Origin: Sneathiellales bacterium
GTDB lineage: Bacteria; Pseudomonadota; Alphaproteobacteria; JANQFL01
Length of the DNA stretch: 64,000 nt
Reading direction: 5' to 3'
Assembly: GCA_028277845.1 (NCBI GenBank)
Contig: JANQFL010000004.1
Location: 1 to 64,000, forward strand
Positions 36,147-43,921 of this stretch are shown piece after piece (positions within the stretch are counted from its first letter, which is position 1; each line of letters begins with the position of its first letter). The notes beneath the pieces were generated by a model. It saw nothing but the letters and a program-made list of their open reading frames with translations. It had not been told where the DNA came from and did not search any database. Made by a program: the position numbers and the translations under genes.

Positions 36147-37013
36147 TCATAACCTATTGAATAGTGTTTTTCTTTCAGACTTATCCACCAACCATTTCCA
36201 CCAGAATACAGGAAATACATTGTTCGGTATGGTACCGAATTCGTGACCAAATAAACTCTCTGAATGCCTATACCCAAAAGATGGCATTGTTTTCCTTCCA
36301 TTCTTTGCTAGCAAAGTACTTTCTAATCGCAACATTTTTTTATTTGCATCATCTAATTCACTTCCAACATAGTAATCTTGGATACCTTTTTTCAGCCAAA
36401 TTAATGAGTAGAAGCCCGCTAAATTGGCGACTGTACCTTTAGAGAACTCCATTGCCGCGATACACAGAAGGAATATTTTGATATTTGGTTTGTTAAGCTT
36501 GCCCATTGATTTAATGCAAGATGCAAGCACTTTGTTTGCTTGATTGCCAGTGCCAACAAAGTCATCAACCAAAACAATATTATCTCCATCATTAGCTGAA
36601 TGAATTGCCTTAAAAGCAGAATTGAAAAAATGCCTTTCGCTCCATCCCTGCAATCCAGCAAAATGCTTTTTCAAAGCTTGCGCGATTAGTTGTGAGCTAT
36701 CTGCATCGTCGTCGTTGTGCAATGCAGCGATCAATGTTCGATCAGGTTGAAGCTTCCATTCATCAACAACGATGGTAGTCATTGCGCCTAAACAATTATC
36801 GAACTCACCTGGCTCAATGTATGTAAACCGATGAAGTAGCTGTGTTATTAACCGCTGCTCATCGAAATCTTCGCAAAGGCTCCAAAGACACTCAAGTGCT
36901 TCATACTTGAGCGCCAGCCAAGGCTGCGCTTGCATTAAATGAAATAGCTCTTTGAACTCGTCAGGACTGAGCTTTTGGCGAGAACGTGGGATGATTTTCT
37001 TGTCTTCATCCAC
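36147..37013 (-). CDS. Retron-associated phosphoribosyltransferase-like effector
   Basis: A 288-aa protein with a PRTase-type fold. The PRPP-binding loop is DNIVLVDDFVGTGNQA (residues about 144-159), with two acidic residues before the GTG as in type I PRTases. Preceding segments LIAALHNDDDADSSQLIAQAL and SERHFFNSAFKAIH look like the flexible loop side. No signal peptide or membrane helix. It is the first gene of the minus-strand operon PRTase, winged helix, msr-msd, RT. Retrons with a PRTase-like and a helix-turn-helix partner are a described class (type III in the Mestre classification, from memory). Expected role: toxic effector released when phage disturbs the RT-msDNA complex. Confidence 0.85.
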   Translation of the reverse strand: MDEDKKIIPRSRQKLSPDEFKELFHLMQAQPWLALKYEALECLWSLCEDFDEQRLITQLLHRFTYIEPGEFDNCLGAMTTIVVDEWKLQPDRTLIAALHNDDDADSSQLIAQALKKHFAGLQGWSERHFFNSAFKAIHSANDGDNIVLVDDFVGTGNQANKVLASCIKSMGKLNKPNIKIFLLCIAAMEFSKGTVANLAGFYSLIWLKKGIQDYYVGSELDDANKKMLRLESTLLAKNGRKTMPSFGYRHSESLFGHEFGTIPNNVFPVFWWKWLVDKSERKTLFNRL

Positions 37014-37047
37014 TTAGGCTGCACCCCCAATCACTGAATTTGTTGGC

Positions 37048-37064
37048 TATTAGACTATCTAATA
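37048..37064. promoter_or_regulatory. Palindrome upstream of the retron operon
   Basis: TATTAGA CTA TCTAATA: 7-bp perfect arms with a 3-nt spacer, 35-50 bp upstream of the PRTase start and within AT-rich promoter-like DNA (TTGAAT and TTGTAT hexamers nearby). A likely operator; the winged-helix protein of the operon is the obvious candidate ligand. Confidence 0.45.
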
Positions 37065-37126
37065 CAACCAAAAATTCAATAGATTTACGCTTACAAAGAC
37101 ACGCGCCTTCTCCTTACGGTTGTCAC

Positions 37127-37155
37127 AAAAAAACCGGCGCCCATAAGGCGCCAGC
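37127..37155 (-). terminator. Rho-independent terminator of basic protein gene A
   Basis: On the minus strand: GGCGCC, TTATG, GGCGCC, then GG and TTTTTTT. It lies about 50 bp after the stop codon of the 365-aa gene. A shorter T-run follows on the plus strand, so it may work in both directions. Confidence 0.8.
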
Positions 37156-37203
37156 AGTTTTTGGGAGGTTTGCTGTTGAGGTGTTGAGCTTCGTCTTTTC
37201 GGC

Positions 37204-38301
37204 TTACCAGAACTTCAGCTTCTTGGCGGCCTTGCCGATGCTCTTGCCGGCCTTGGCGACGGACTTGCTGATCTTCTTGACGGTCTTCTTCGGGGTGGAG
37301 ATGGCCTTGGCGATCTTGACCGTTGTCTTGCCGACGCTCTTCACACCGTTGACCGTGTTGTTCAGCATCTTCTTCGGGTTGGTCAGGGTCTTGCCGATCT
37401 CGACCGTCTTCTTGACCGTGTCCTTGCCCAGCTTGTAGACGGCCTTGTGGGCGTTCTTCGGGTCCTTCAGGGTGTTGACCGTCCACATCGCGGCGTCCAC
37501 GGCGTCCGGCAGGTCGGTGCCCAGGACCGTCTCGGCGGCCATCACGCCGACGCCGGCGGTCAGGGCTTTGTACTTCTTCACGGACTTGGCGGTCTTGGCG
37601 ACCTGGGTGGTGGTCCGGGCGTAACGAGCAGTCTTGACGCCTTTGCGGGCGTTGCGGGCGACCTTGCCGGCCTTCAGCGTGCGGGCGGGCGCCTTGGCGA
37701 CGATGCGCTTGGCCTGGGCCCGCTGGCCGGCCTTGATGGTGCGGGACGGCACCCGGGGCGTGGCCTTGGCCTGCAGGGTCTTGGTGACGGATGCTTTCTT
37801 GCGGGCGTGGCGGGCAACGTCGCCCTGGTGGCGCAGCGCGTCGCGGTTCTTGGCGATGGCGCGGGTGACCTGCTTGCCCTTGCGGGTCTGCATGCGGTTG
37901 TTCATGCGCACGTTCTGGGCCTTCTGGCCGCGCTTCAACGTCTGGATGGCGGTCGGCTGCTTGGCGAAGCCCTTGCTGAACTTGGTGAAGCTGGCGCGCG
38001 GCTTGGGGGCGCGGGTGGCGGTGCTGGTCTTCAGAATGCCGCGGGGGGCGGTGACGGTGCGGGTCGGCTGGGCGGCGGAGTAGCCGTTGCCGGCGACGCG
38101 GGGGGTACTGTCGAAGCTGACGCCCAGGCGCGGCGCGCCGGCGTTGGCGGAAGTCATTGCGACGGTGGTGGAGACGGTGACGATGGCGGCGGCGGTGATG
38201 AATTTCGTGAACATGGTGCTTTCCTCTCGGGTTCGGTGTTGTGCCGTTGTGTTGAGAGGATTGTGCCCAGACGGCCCGCCATCCGCCGTGGCAGGCAGCA
38301 C
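37204..38301 (-). CDS. Exported, highly basic Lys/Arg/Ala-rich protein (paralogue A)
   Basis: The track gives 365 aa, but the likely start is MFTKFITAAAIVTVSTTVAMTSANAGAPRLG, 29 codons in (ATG 38214, preceded by GAGAGGAAAGCACC). That leaves 336 aa with a standard signal peptide cut after SANA. The mature part is extremely rich in Lys, Arg, Ala, Val and Thr with very few acidic residues. RGQKAQNVRMNNRMQTRKGKQVTRAIAKNRDALRHQGD sits in the middle. A single more ordinary segment, VMAAETVLGTDLPDAVDAAMWTVNTLKD, lies around 220-250. The C-terminus is a string of amphipathic lysine repeats (VGKTTVKIAKAISTPKK) ending in KKLKFW. I do not recognise the family. Binding to DNA, LPS or another polyanion outside the inner membrane is a guess. 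Confidence 0.8.
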   Translation of the reverse strand: MLPATADGGPSGHNPLNTTAQHRTREESTMFTKFITAAAIVTVSTTVAMTSANAGAPRLGVSFDSTPRVAGNGYSAAQPTRTVTAPRGILKTSTATRAPKPRASFTKFSKGFAKQPTAIQTLKRGQKAQNVRMNNRMQTRKGKQVTRAIAKNRDALRHQGDVARHARKKASVTKTLQAKATPRVPSRTIKAGQRAQAKRIVAKAPARTLKAGKVARNARKGVKTARYARTTTQVAKTAKSVKKYKALTAGVGVMAAETVLGTDLPDAVDAAMWTVNTLKDPKNAHKAVYKLGKDTVKKTVEIGKTLTNPKKMLNNTVNGVKSVGKTTVKIAKAISTPKKTVKKISKSVAKAGKSIGKAAKKLKFW

Positions 38302-38443
38302 CGCAAGCCTGTGTTAATTGTCACAAATCGGGGTGGATTCGGTCGGAATCGGCGGAAAATGAGGGAAAATGGAGATTCACCACCCCGTAATTTCAGCGGC
38401 GTGCTAGCATTTTCGCCACCTATTCATGAGGGGGGCGACGGAC

Positions 38444-40054
38444 ATGGTGGTACGAACGGCTGGAAAAAAGACGACCGGAAAATCGAGCAAAAAGAAAACC
38501 GCCGAGCAGCCCAGCATGCGCACCTGGCTGGCCACCCTCGAGGCGGCCGGGCAGTTGAGCACGGTCACGGCCAAGGTCGATTGGGACGAGGAGATCGGTG
38601 CCATCGCACGGGTCAATCTCAGCGTCGGCGGGCCGGCGCTGCTGTTCGAAAACATCAAGGATTACAAGAAGGGCCGCTGCACCCAGTTCATGACCTGCGG
38701 CGTCGGCGACCGGGCGAAGGTGGCGCTGATGCTCGGCCTGCCGGACGACACGCCGGACAAGACCATCGTCCGGCACCTCAAGGACACCTACCGCCAACCT
38801 ATCGAACCGGTGACGGTCGCGACCGGCCCGGTCAAGGACGTTATCCTGCGGGGCGACGACATCGACCTGTGGCAGTTTCCCTCGGTCAAGTGGCATGCCT
38901 CCGACGGCGGCCAGTACATGGACACGTTCTGCGGCGTGGTCACCCACGACCCGGTCACAGACCGGCCCAACATCGGACTCTATCGCGGCCAGGTGCTGGA
39001 CAAACGCAAGATCGGCAAGCTGCTGGTGCCGACCCAGGGCTGGGGTACCCACTTCGGCAAGCACCAGGACGCCGAGCGCCGCATGCCCGTCGCCATCGTG
39101 CACGGCTGGCACGACGCCATGCCGTTCTGCGCCGGCAGCCCGTTCCCCAAGCAGATCTGCGAGTGGGACATGATCGGCGCCATCGTCGGCCAGCCGGTCG
39201 AGCTGGTGGATTGCGAGACGGTGCCGCTGCAGGTCCCGGCGACGGCCGAGATCGTGGTCGAGGGCTGGATCGATCCCGACCCGGCGACCTACGAGATGGA
39301 GGGGCCGTTCGCCGACTATCCCGGGTATCTGGGCGGCAAGCCCTCGCCGAAACCGGTGGTGCAGGTGAGCTGCGTGACCCACCGCAGGAAACCGATCATG
39401 CGCGGTGCGCTGGAAGGCGCGCGGCCGGGGTTCCCGAGCGAGGATTCACCGCTGTGCGCCTATTCCTGGTCGGCCATCGCCTGGAACATGCTGGAGGACG
39501 CGGGCGTCGCCGGCGTCACCGACGTGTGGATGCCGCCGGTCTCCACCGGCACCAACATCGTCATCCAGGTGCGCAAGCGCTACCGCGGCCACGCCACCCA
39601 GATCGGCCACGCCCTGTGGGCCACCGCCGCCGGCCAGTGGTTCTTCAAGAACGTCATGGTGGTTGAGGAGGACATCGACATCCGCGACCGGGAGGCGCTG
39701 GACTGGGCCATGGCCTTCCGGGTCAATGCCAGGCGTGGCGACGTGCTGATCCACGGGCCGACCTACGGCTCGGTACTCGACCCCTCCACCCTGCCCGCCG
39801 ACCGCGACATCGCCAAGTACGGCACCGGCAAATGGCACCGGGTGCTGATCGACGCCACCCGCAGCTGGGAACACGAGCGCAACCCGGACTGGAACGGCAA
39901 CCGCTACCCGCCGCTCAACAAGATCGACCCCGTGCTGGAAGCCAAGGTGCGCAAGCGCTGGAAAAGCTACGGCATCGCGGCGGACTATCTGAGCGAGGAG
40001 AAACGCGAACTGCTGACCATGGCGGAATTGTCGAAACGTTTTTCCGAGGTCTGA
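38444..40054 (+). CDS. UbiD family decarboxylase
   Basis: A 536-aa UbiD-type (prenylated FMN-dependent) decarboxylase. The ATG at 38444 (MVVRTAGKKTTGK) has GAGGGGGG as ribosome site; the earlier ATG at 38426 overlaps that site. The first 25 residues are a basic tail. Family motifs follow: LLFENIKDYKKGRCTQF, the central GIGLYRGQVL-type stretch (NIGLYRGQVLDKRKIG), AIVHGWHDAMPFCAGSPFP, EMEGPFADYPGYLGG (the E...D/E region of the active site) and WNMLEDAGVAGVTDVWMPPVSTGTNIVIQ. No ubiX is nearby. It lies between the two basic-protein paralogues on the opposite strand. Substrate is probably an aromatic or unsaturated acid, not necessarily a ubiquinone precursor. Confidence 0.9.
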   Translation: MVVRTAGKKTTGKSSKKKTAEQPSMRTWLATLEAAGQLSTVTAKVDWDEEIGAIARVNLSVGGPALLFENIKDYKKGRCTQFMTCGVGDRAKVALMLGLPDDTPDKTIVRHLKDTYRQPIEPVTVATGPVKDVILRGDDIDLWQFPSVKWHASDGGQYMDTFCGVVTHDPVTDRPNIGLYRGQVLDKRKIGKLLVPTQGWGTHFGKHQDAERRMPVAIVHGWHDAMPFCAGSPFPKQICEWDMIGAIVGQPVELVDCETVPLQVPATAEIVVEGWIDPDPATYEMEGPFADYPGYLGGKPSPKPVVQVSCVTHRRKPIMRGALEGARPGFPSEDSPLCAYSWSAIAWNMLEDAGVAGVTDVWMPPVSTGTNIVIQVRKRYRGHATQIGHALWATAAGQWFFKNVMVVEEDIDIRDREALDWAMAFRVNARRGDVLIHGPTYGSVLDPSTLPADRDIAKYGTGKWHRVLIDATRSWEHERNPDWNGNRYPPLNKIDPVLEAKVRKRWKSYGIAADYLSEEKRELLTMAELSKRFSEV

Positions 40055-40087
40055 TCCGAGCCGCGGCCTGGTACCCCATTCGGTAAC

Positions 40088-40115
40088 AAAAAAACCGGCG
40101 CCTGAGAGGCGCCGG
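40088..40115 (-). terminator. Rho-independent terminator of basic protein gene B
   Basis: On the minus strand CCGGCGCCT, CTC, AGGCGCCGG: 9-bp perfect stem and 3-nt loop, followed by TTTTTTT. It lies between the convergent UbiD and basic-protein genes. On the plus strand the stem is followed by CAGTTTTTGGG, so it may also stop UbiD transcription. Confidence 0.85.
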
Positions 40116-40163
40116 CAGTTTTTGGGAGGTTTGCTTCGGTGAATTTTGTCGTGTCTTCTCCGC

Positions 40164-41192
40164 CTACCAGAACTTCAGCTTCATGGCGGCCTTGCCGATA
40201 CTCTTGCCGGCCTTGGAGATGGACTTGCCGATCTTCTTGGCGGTCTTCTTCGGGGTCGAGATGGCCTTGGCGATCTTGACCGTGGTCTTGCCGACGCTCT
40301 TCACGCCGTTGATGGTGTTCTTGGCCATCTTCTTCGGGTTGGTCAGGGTCTTGGCGATCTCGACGGTCTTCTTGGCGGTGTCCACACCCAGCTTGGCGAC
40401 CGCTTTGTGGGCGTTCTTCGGATCCTTCAGGGTGTTCACGGTCCACATCGCGGCGTCCACGGCGTCCGGCAGGTCGGTGCCCAGGACCGTCTCGGCAGCC
40501 ATCAGGCCAACGCCGCCGGTCAGGGCTTTGTACTTCTTCACGGACTTGGCGGTCTTGGCCGCGGACGCGGTGGTCTTGGCGTACTTGGCCGTGCGGGCGA
40601 CGCGGGTGGCCTTGCGGGAGTTGCGGGCAACCTTGCCGGCCTTCAGCGTGCGGGCGGGAGCCTTGGCGACGATGCGCTTGGCCTGGGCCCGCTGGCCGGC
40701 CTTGACGACGCGGGACGGAACCCGGGGGCTGACTTTGGGGCTGGCCTTGGCCTGCAGGGTCTTGGTGACCGAAACTTTCTTCCGGGCGTGGCGGGCGACG
40801 TCGCCCTGGTGGCGCAGCGCGTCACGGTTCTTGGCGATGGCGCGGGTCACTTGTTTGCCCTTGCGGGTCTGCATGCGGTTGTTCATGCGCACGTTCTGGG
40901 CCTTCTGGCCGCGCTTCAAGGTCTGGATGGCGGCCGGCTGCTTGGCGAAGCCCTTGCTGAACTTGTTGAAGCTGGCGCGGGGCTTGGGAGCGCGGGTCGT
41001 GGCGGTGCGGGTTTTCAGGATGCCGCGGGGGGTACCGACGGTGCGGGTCGGCTGGGCGGCGGAGTAACCGTTGCCGGCGGTACGCAGGCCGGTGTCGAAG
41101 CGGACGCCCAGCTTGGGGGCATCGGCCAGGGCTGCGGTGGCGGTGACGGTGACGGTGACGATGGCGGCGGCGGTGATGAATTTCGTGAACAT
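40164..41192 (-). CDS. Exported, highly basic Lys/Arg/Ala-rich protein (paralogue B)
   Basis: A 342-aa paralogue of the protein at 37204, starting MFTKFITAAAIVTVTVTATAALADAPKLG with a signal peptide. The start matches the conserved one in paralogue A and has GAGAGGAAACACC before it. Most of the body is nearly the same (FSKGFAKQPAAIQTLKRGQ, RMNNRMQTRKGKQVTRAIA, DLPDAVDAAMWTVNTLKDPKNAHKAV, TPKKTAKKIGKSISKAG, ending AAMKLKFW), with indels in the low-complexity stretches. Conserved ends and a conserved DLPDAVDAAMW core suggest that both copies are functional. Function unknown. Confidence 0.8.
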   Translation of the reverse strand: MFTKFITAAAIVTVTVTATAALADAPKLGVRFDTGLRTAGNGYSAAQPTRTVGTPRGILKTRTATTRAPKPRASFNKFSKGFAKQPAAIQTLKRGQKAQNVRMNNRMQTRKGKQVTRAIAKNRDALRHQGDVARHARKKVSVTKTLQAKASPKVSPRVPSRVVKAGQRAQAKRIVAKAPARTLKAGKVARNSRKATRVARTAKYAKTTASAAKTAKSVKKYKALTGGVGLMAAETVLGTDLPDAVDAAMWTVNTLKDPKNAHKAVAKLGVDTAKKTVEIAKTLTNPKKMAKNTINGVKSVGKTTVKIAKAISTPKKTAKKIGKSISKAGKSIGKAAMKLKFW

Positions 41193-41390
41193 GGTGTTTC
41201 CTCTCGGGTTCGGTGTTGTGCCGTTCTGTTGAGAGGATTGTGCCCAAACCGCCCGCCCACCGCCGTGGCGGGCGGCACCCCGGGCCTGTGTTAATTGTCA
41301 CAAATGGGGGTAGATTCGGGGGAAATTGGCGGAAAACGGGGGAAAAAGGCAGGTTCGTCAGACCGTTTGTGGCCAGCAACCAAACGCCAT

Positions 41391-41409
41391 GCCCGGGTCA
41401 AGCCCGGGC
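41391..41409. repeat. Short GC palindrome of the REP type
   Basis: GCCCGGG TCAAG CCCGGGC, 7-bp perfect arms, in a gene-free stretch between basic protein B and the cupin gene. ATGCCCGGGTCAAGCCCGGGC-like palindromes are frequent dispersed intergenic elements in alphaproteobacterial genomes (general knowledge). Only this one copy is visible in the window. Confidence 0.5.
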
Positions 41410-41445
41410 AAGACACTAGAGTTTCTTATCTAACCAATATGCCCG

Positions 41446-41850
41446 CTAATCTCCGTCGTGCCGGTGGTCGGTACCCGCTCCCCAGGTCATGACCAGCAGG
41501 CGGCCGGGTCGGCGCGCGAAGAACCTGTGCCAGCAGTTGCGCGGCACGATGGCGACCTGGCCGGGCTCCAGGCGGATGTCGGTGCGGTCGCCCTCGCCCG
41601 GTTCGGGGCCGTGCCAGCAGGTGACGTCGACGGTGGCCGAGACGCTGATGAACATCTCCTCGCCCGCCGGGTGCCGTTCCCAATGGTCCATGTCGCCGGT
41701 CACGTCGAAACCGGTCATCAGGCGTTCGCCGACGGTGCGCTTGCCGGCCATCAGGTCGGGCCAGAAATCCGCGGTCACCGGCACGGCGGTCATGGCGCCG
41801 CCGTCGTCGACGCTGATATAGGTCTCGGTCGGGTCGTGGGCGCCGCTCAT
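41446..41850 (-). CDS. Cupin domain protein
   Basis: A 134-aa small cupin beginning MSGAHDPTETYISVDDGG (ATG 41850, 20 bp after the carboxyltransferase stop). The 249-aa track ORF extends in the wrong frame through its neighbour. The beta-barrel motif region MDHWERHPAGEEMFISVSATVDVTCWHGP and LEPGQVAIVPRNCWHRFFA show the two cupin motifs; the metal-ligand positions read H..., E (PAGEEMF) and a late H (CWHRF). It is the last gene of the minus-strand operon. Such proteins are often sugar or aromatic-ring related; no substrate can be given. Confidence 0.8.
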   Translation of the reverse strand: MSGAHDPTETYISVDDGGAMTAVPVTADFWPDLMAGKRTVGERLMTGFDVTGDMDHWERHPAGEEMFISVSATVDVTCWHGPEPGEGDRTDIRLEPGQVAIVPRNCWHRFFARRPGRLLVMTWGAGTDHRHDGD

Positions 41851-41869
41851 GGTTCGGTTTCCTTGTTTC

Positions 41870-43417
41870 TCAGGGGCGCATGGGGAAGGCCACCGGCACG
41901 GCAGTGCGCAGGGGCGCGGCCAGGTTGGCGAATTCGCACAGCAATGGCCGTGTATCGCGCGGATCGATGATCTCCTCGACCAGGTACTTCTCGGCCGTGC
42001 GGAACGGCGAGCGCACTTGGTTGAGGCGCTGCTCGATATCGGCGCGCAGGGCCTCGGGGTCGTCGGCCGCGGCCAGGTCCGACTTGTAGGCTGCTTCCAA
42101 CCCACCCTCGATGGGCAGGGAGCCCCAGTCGCCGCTCGGCCAGGCGTAGCGGTAGTGAAACCGCGTGTGGTTGCTGTGGGCGGCGCCCGCGACACCGAAC
42201 GACTTGCGGATCAGCACCGAGCACCACGGCGTGCGTGCCTGGTAGACGGCGGCCAGCGCCCGGGCGCCGTGGCGGATGGTGGCCGCCTTCTCCGATGCCG
42301 TGCCGATGAGGAAACCGGGGCAGTCCACGAGATGCACGACGGGCAGGTGGAAGGTCTCGGCCATGTCGACGAAACGGGTCAGCTTGATCGACGAGTCCGC
42401 CGTCCAGGCGCCGCCGTAGATGAACGGGTCGGATGCGACGATGCCGACGGGCCAGCCGTCCAGCCGGGCCAAGCCGGTGATGACCGAGCGTCCGGCATGG
42501 CGGCCGACTTCGAAGAAGCTGCCGGCGTCGACCACGGATTCGATGATCGGCCGCATCTTGTAGACCTTGCGCCGGTCCTTGGGCACGGCGGCGACGAGGT
42601 TTTCGTCGCGGCGATTGACGTCGTCGTCGCAGGCCGCGCGTTCGGGTAGGTCGAAGGTCGAGTTGGGCAGGTAGCTCAGGAACCGCTTGGCCCGTGCGAA
42701 GGCCTCGGCCTCGTCGGCCACTTCGTCGTCGATGGCGCCGTTGCGGGTGTGGATGGAGGAGCCGCCCAGGCCTTCCTTGTCGACCTGCTCGCCGACGCCC
42801 GCCACCACCGGCGGACCGGCGACGAAGAGCTGGCTCTGGTCCTTGATCATGACGGAGTAATGACTGGTGACGGCTCTGGCCGCGCCCAGCCCGGCCACCG
42901 GCCCCATGGCCAGGGCGACCACCGGCACCGTCGCCATGTTGGCCACCACCCAGTCCCAGCCCGGGTTGGCCGGCACGTAGGTGTAACCTTCCATCTCCAA
43001 TGACTTGACCGAGCCGCCGCCGCCGGTGCCCTCGATCAGCCGGATCATGGGCAGGCGCAACTCGTTGGCCATGTGTTCGGCGTCGATCTGCTTCTGGTGG
43101 ATGGCCGCGTCGGCGGCGCCGCCGCGCACGGTAAAATCGTCGGCCGAGACCACGACGGTGCGGCCGTCGATGCGGCCGCGGCCATAGAGCAGGTTCGAAG
43201 GCGAGAAGCCGATCAGGTTGCCGTTCTCGTCGTATTCGGCGCGGCCGGCGATGGCGCCGAGCTCATGAAACGAGCCATCGTCCAGCAGCACATCCAGCCG
43301 CTCGCGCACGGTCTGGCGGCCGGCATCGTGCTGGCGCTTGATCTTCTCCGGCCCGCCCATCCCGTGCGCCAGGGCTTCGCGCCGGCGCAGGTCCTCGATC
43401 TCTTTTTCCCAGCTCAC
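41870..43417 (-). CDS. Acyl-CoA carboxylase, carboxyltransferase subunit
   Basis: A 515-aa carboxyltransferase-family protein of propionyl-CoA carboxylase beta type length. Features are HGMGGPEKIKRQHDAGRQTVRERLDVLLDDGSFHELGAIAG at the N-terminus, GGGGSVKSLEMEGYTYV and MGPVAGLGAARAVTSHYSVMI in the first crotonase-fold half, and VVHLVDCPGFLIGTASEKAATIRHGARALAAV and VAGAAHSNHTRFHYRYAWPSGDWGSLPIEGGLEAAY in the second. No biotin carboxylase or biotin carrier gene is next to it, so it either shares one from elsewhere or acts alone as a decarboxylase-type enzyme. It is between the RidA-like gene and the cupin gene. Confidence 0.88.
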   Translation of the reverse strand: MSWEKEIEDLRRREALAHGMGGPEKIKRQHDAGRQTVRERLDVLLDDGSFHELGAIAGRAEYDENGNLIGFSPSNLLYGRGRIDGRTVVVSADDFTVRGGAADAAIHQKQIDAEHMANELRLPMIRLIEGTGGGGSVKSLEMEGYTYVPANPGWDWVVANMATVPVVALAMGPVAGLGAARAVTSHYSVMIKDQSQLFVAGPPVVAGVGEQVDKEGLGGSSIHTRNGAIDDEVADEAEAFARAKRFLSYLPNSTFDLPERAACDDDVNRRDENLVAAVPKDRRKVYKMRPIIESVVDAGSFFEVGRHAGRSVITGLARLDGWPVGIVASDPFIYGGAWTADSSIKLTRFVDMAETFHLPVVHLVDCPGFLIGTASEKAATIRHGARALAAVYQARTPWCSVLIRKSFGVAGAAHSNHTRFHYRYAWPSGDWGSLPIEGGLEAAYKSDLAAADDPEALRADIEQRLNQVRSPFRTAEKYLVEEIIDPRDTRPLLCEFANLAAPLRTAVPVAFPMRP

Positions 43418-43433
43418 AAATCACTCCAACGCG

Positions 43434-43856
43434 TTAATCACCGGCTTGCGGAACGTAGGCCACGGCCTTGATTTCTATCAGTAAATGGGGATGGGGCAGT
43501 TGATGCACGGCGACGGTCGTACGGGCCGGACCGGTGTAGTCGAAGAACCGGGCGTAGGCCTCGTTGTAGCCGCCGAAGTCGTTCATGTTGACCAGATAGG
43601 CGGAGATTTCGACCAGGTCCTCGAGCCCCGCACCGATGGAACCGAGGACCTCGCGGATGTTCTCCAGCACTGCGGTGGTCTGTACGGTGATGTCCAGCTT
43701 GGTGGTGCCCATCTCGTCGACCTCGGCGCCGGCGATGGAGTTGTCGGGCCGCCGCGATGAGGTGCCTGAGATGTAGACGTAATCGCCCGCCCGCTTGAGG
43801 TGGGGATACTTGCCTCTCGGCTTGGCCCTGCCCTCCAATACTTGTCCCGCCGTCAT
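43434..43856 (-). CDS. RidA family protein, 2-aminomuconate deaminase-like
   Basis: A 140-aa protein starting at [50 protein letters not shown] (ATG 43856); the long track ORF upstream is a shadow of the hydrolase gene. The pattern KYPHLKR...[12 protein letters not shown]...[18 protein letters not shown]...[47 protein letters not shown] is that of 2-aminomuconate deaminases in aromatic degradation. That function would fit the hydrolase gene just upstream, but other RidA roles are possible. It follows the hydrolase gene by 65 bp and precedes the carboxyltransferase by 16 bp. Confidence 0.88.
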   Translation of the reverse strand: MTAGQVLEGRAKPRGKYPHLKRAGDYVYISGTSSRRPDNSIAGAEVDEMGTTKLDITVQTTAVLENIREVLGSIGAGLEDLVEISAYLVNMNDFGGYNEAYARFFDYTGPARTTVAVHQLPHPHLLIEIKAVAYVPQAGD

Positions 43857-43921
43857 GACGCCCCTTCCCTTGTCCGTATCGTTATCCAGGGCGGCGATTG
43901 TACACGGGGAACGACCGACGT

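Larger units (their letters stand above)
37125..38371 (-). repeat. Segmental duplication copy A (basic protein gene with flanks)
   Basis: From terminator to upstream region this 1.25-kb block is matched by 40086-41348 in the same orientation. Shared features are the terminator (GGCGCC stem with T-run), the coding region and an upstream block TTTGTGACAATTAACACAGG. The two blocks flank ubiD-like DNA on the opposite strand and have diverged clearly in sequence, so this is not an assembly artefact. Confidence 0.85.
40086..41348 (-). repeat. Segmental duplication copy B (basic protein gene with flanks)
   Basis: Counterpart of 37125-38371 in the same orientation. The terminator, gene and upstream conserved block (TTTGTGACAATTAACACAGG) are all retained, which shows that expression signals were duplicated and kept together with the coding part. 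Confidence 0.85.

Noticed and set aside
37447-39666. 739-aa plus-strand ORF over basic protein A and UbiD
   Set aside because: It runs antisense through the lysine-rich gene and out of frame through ubiD; no motif.
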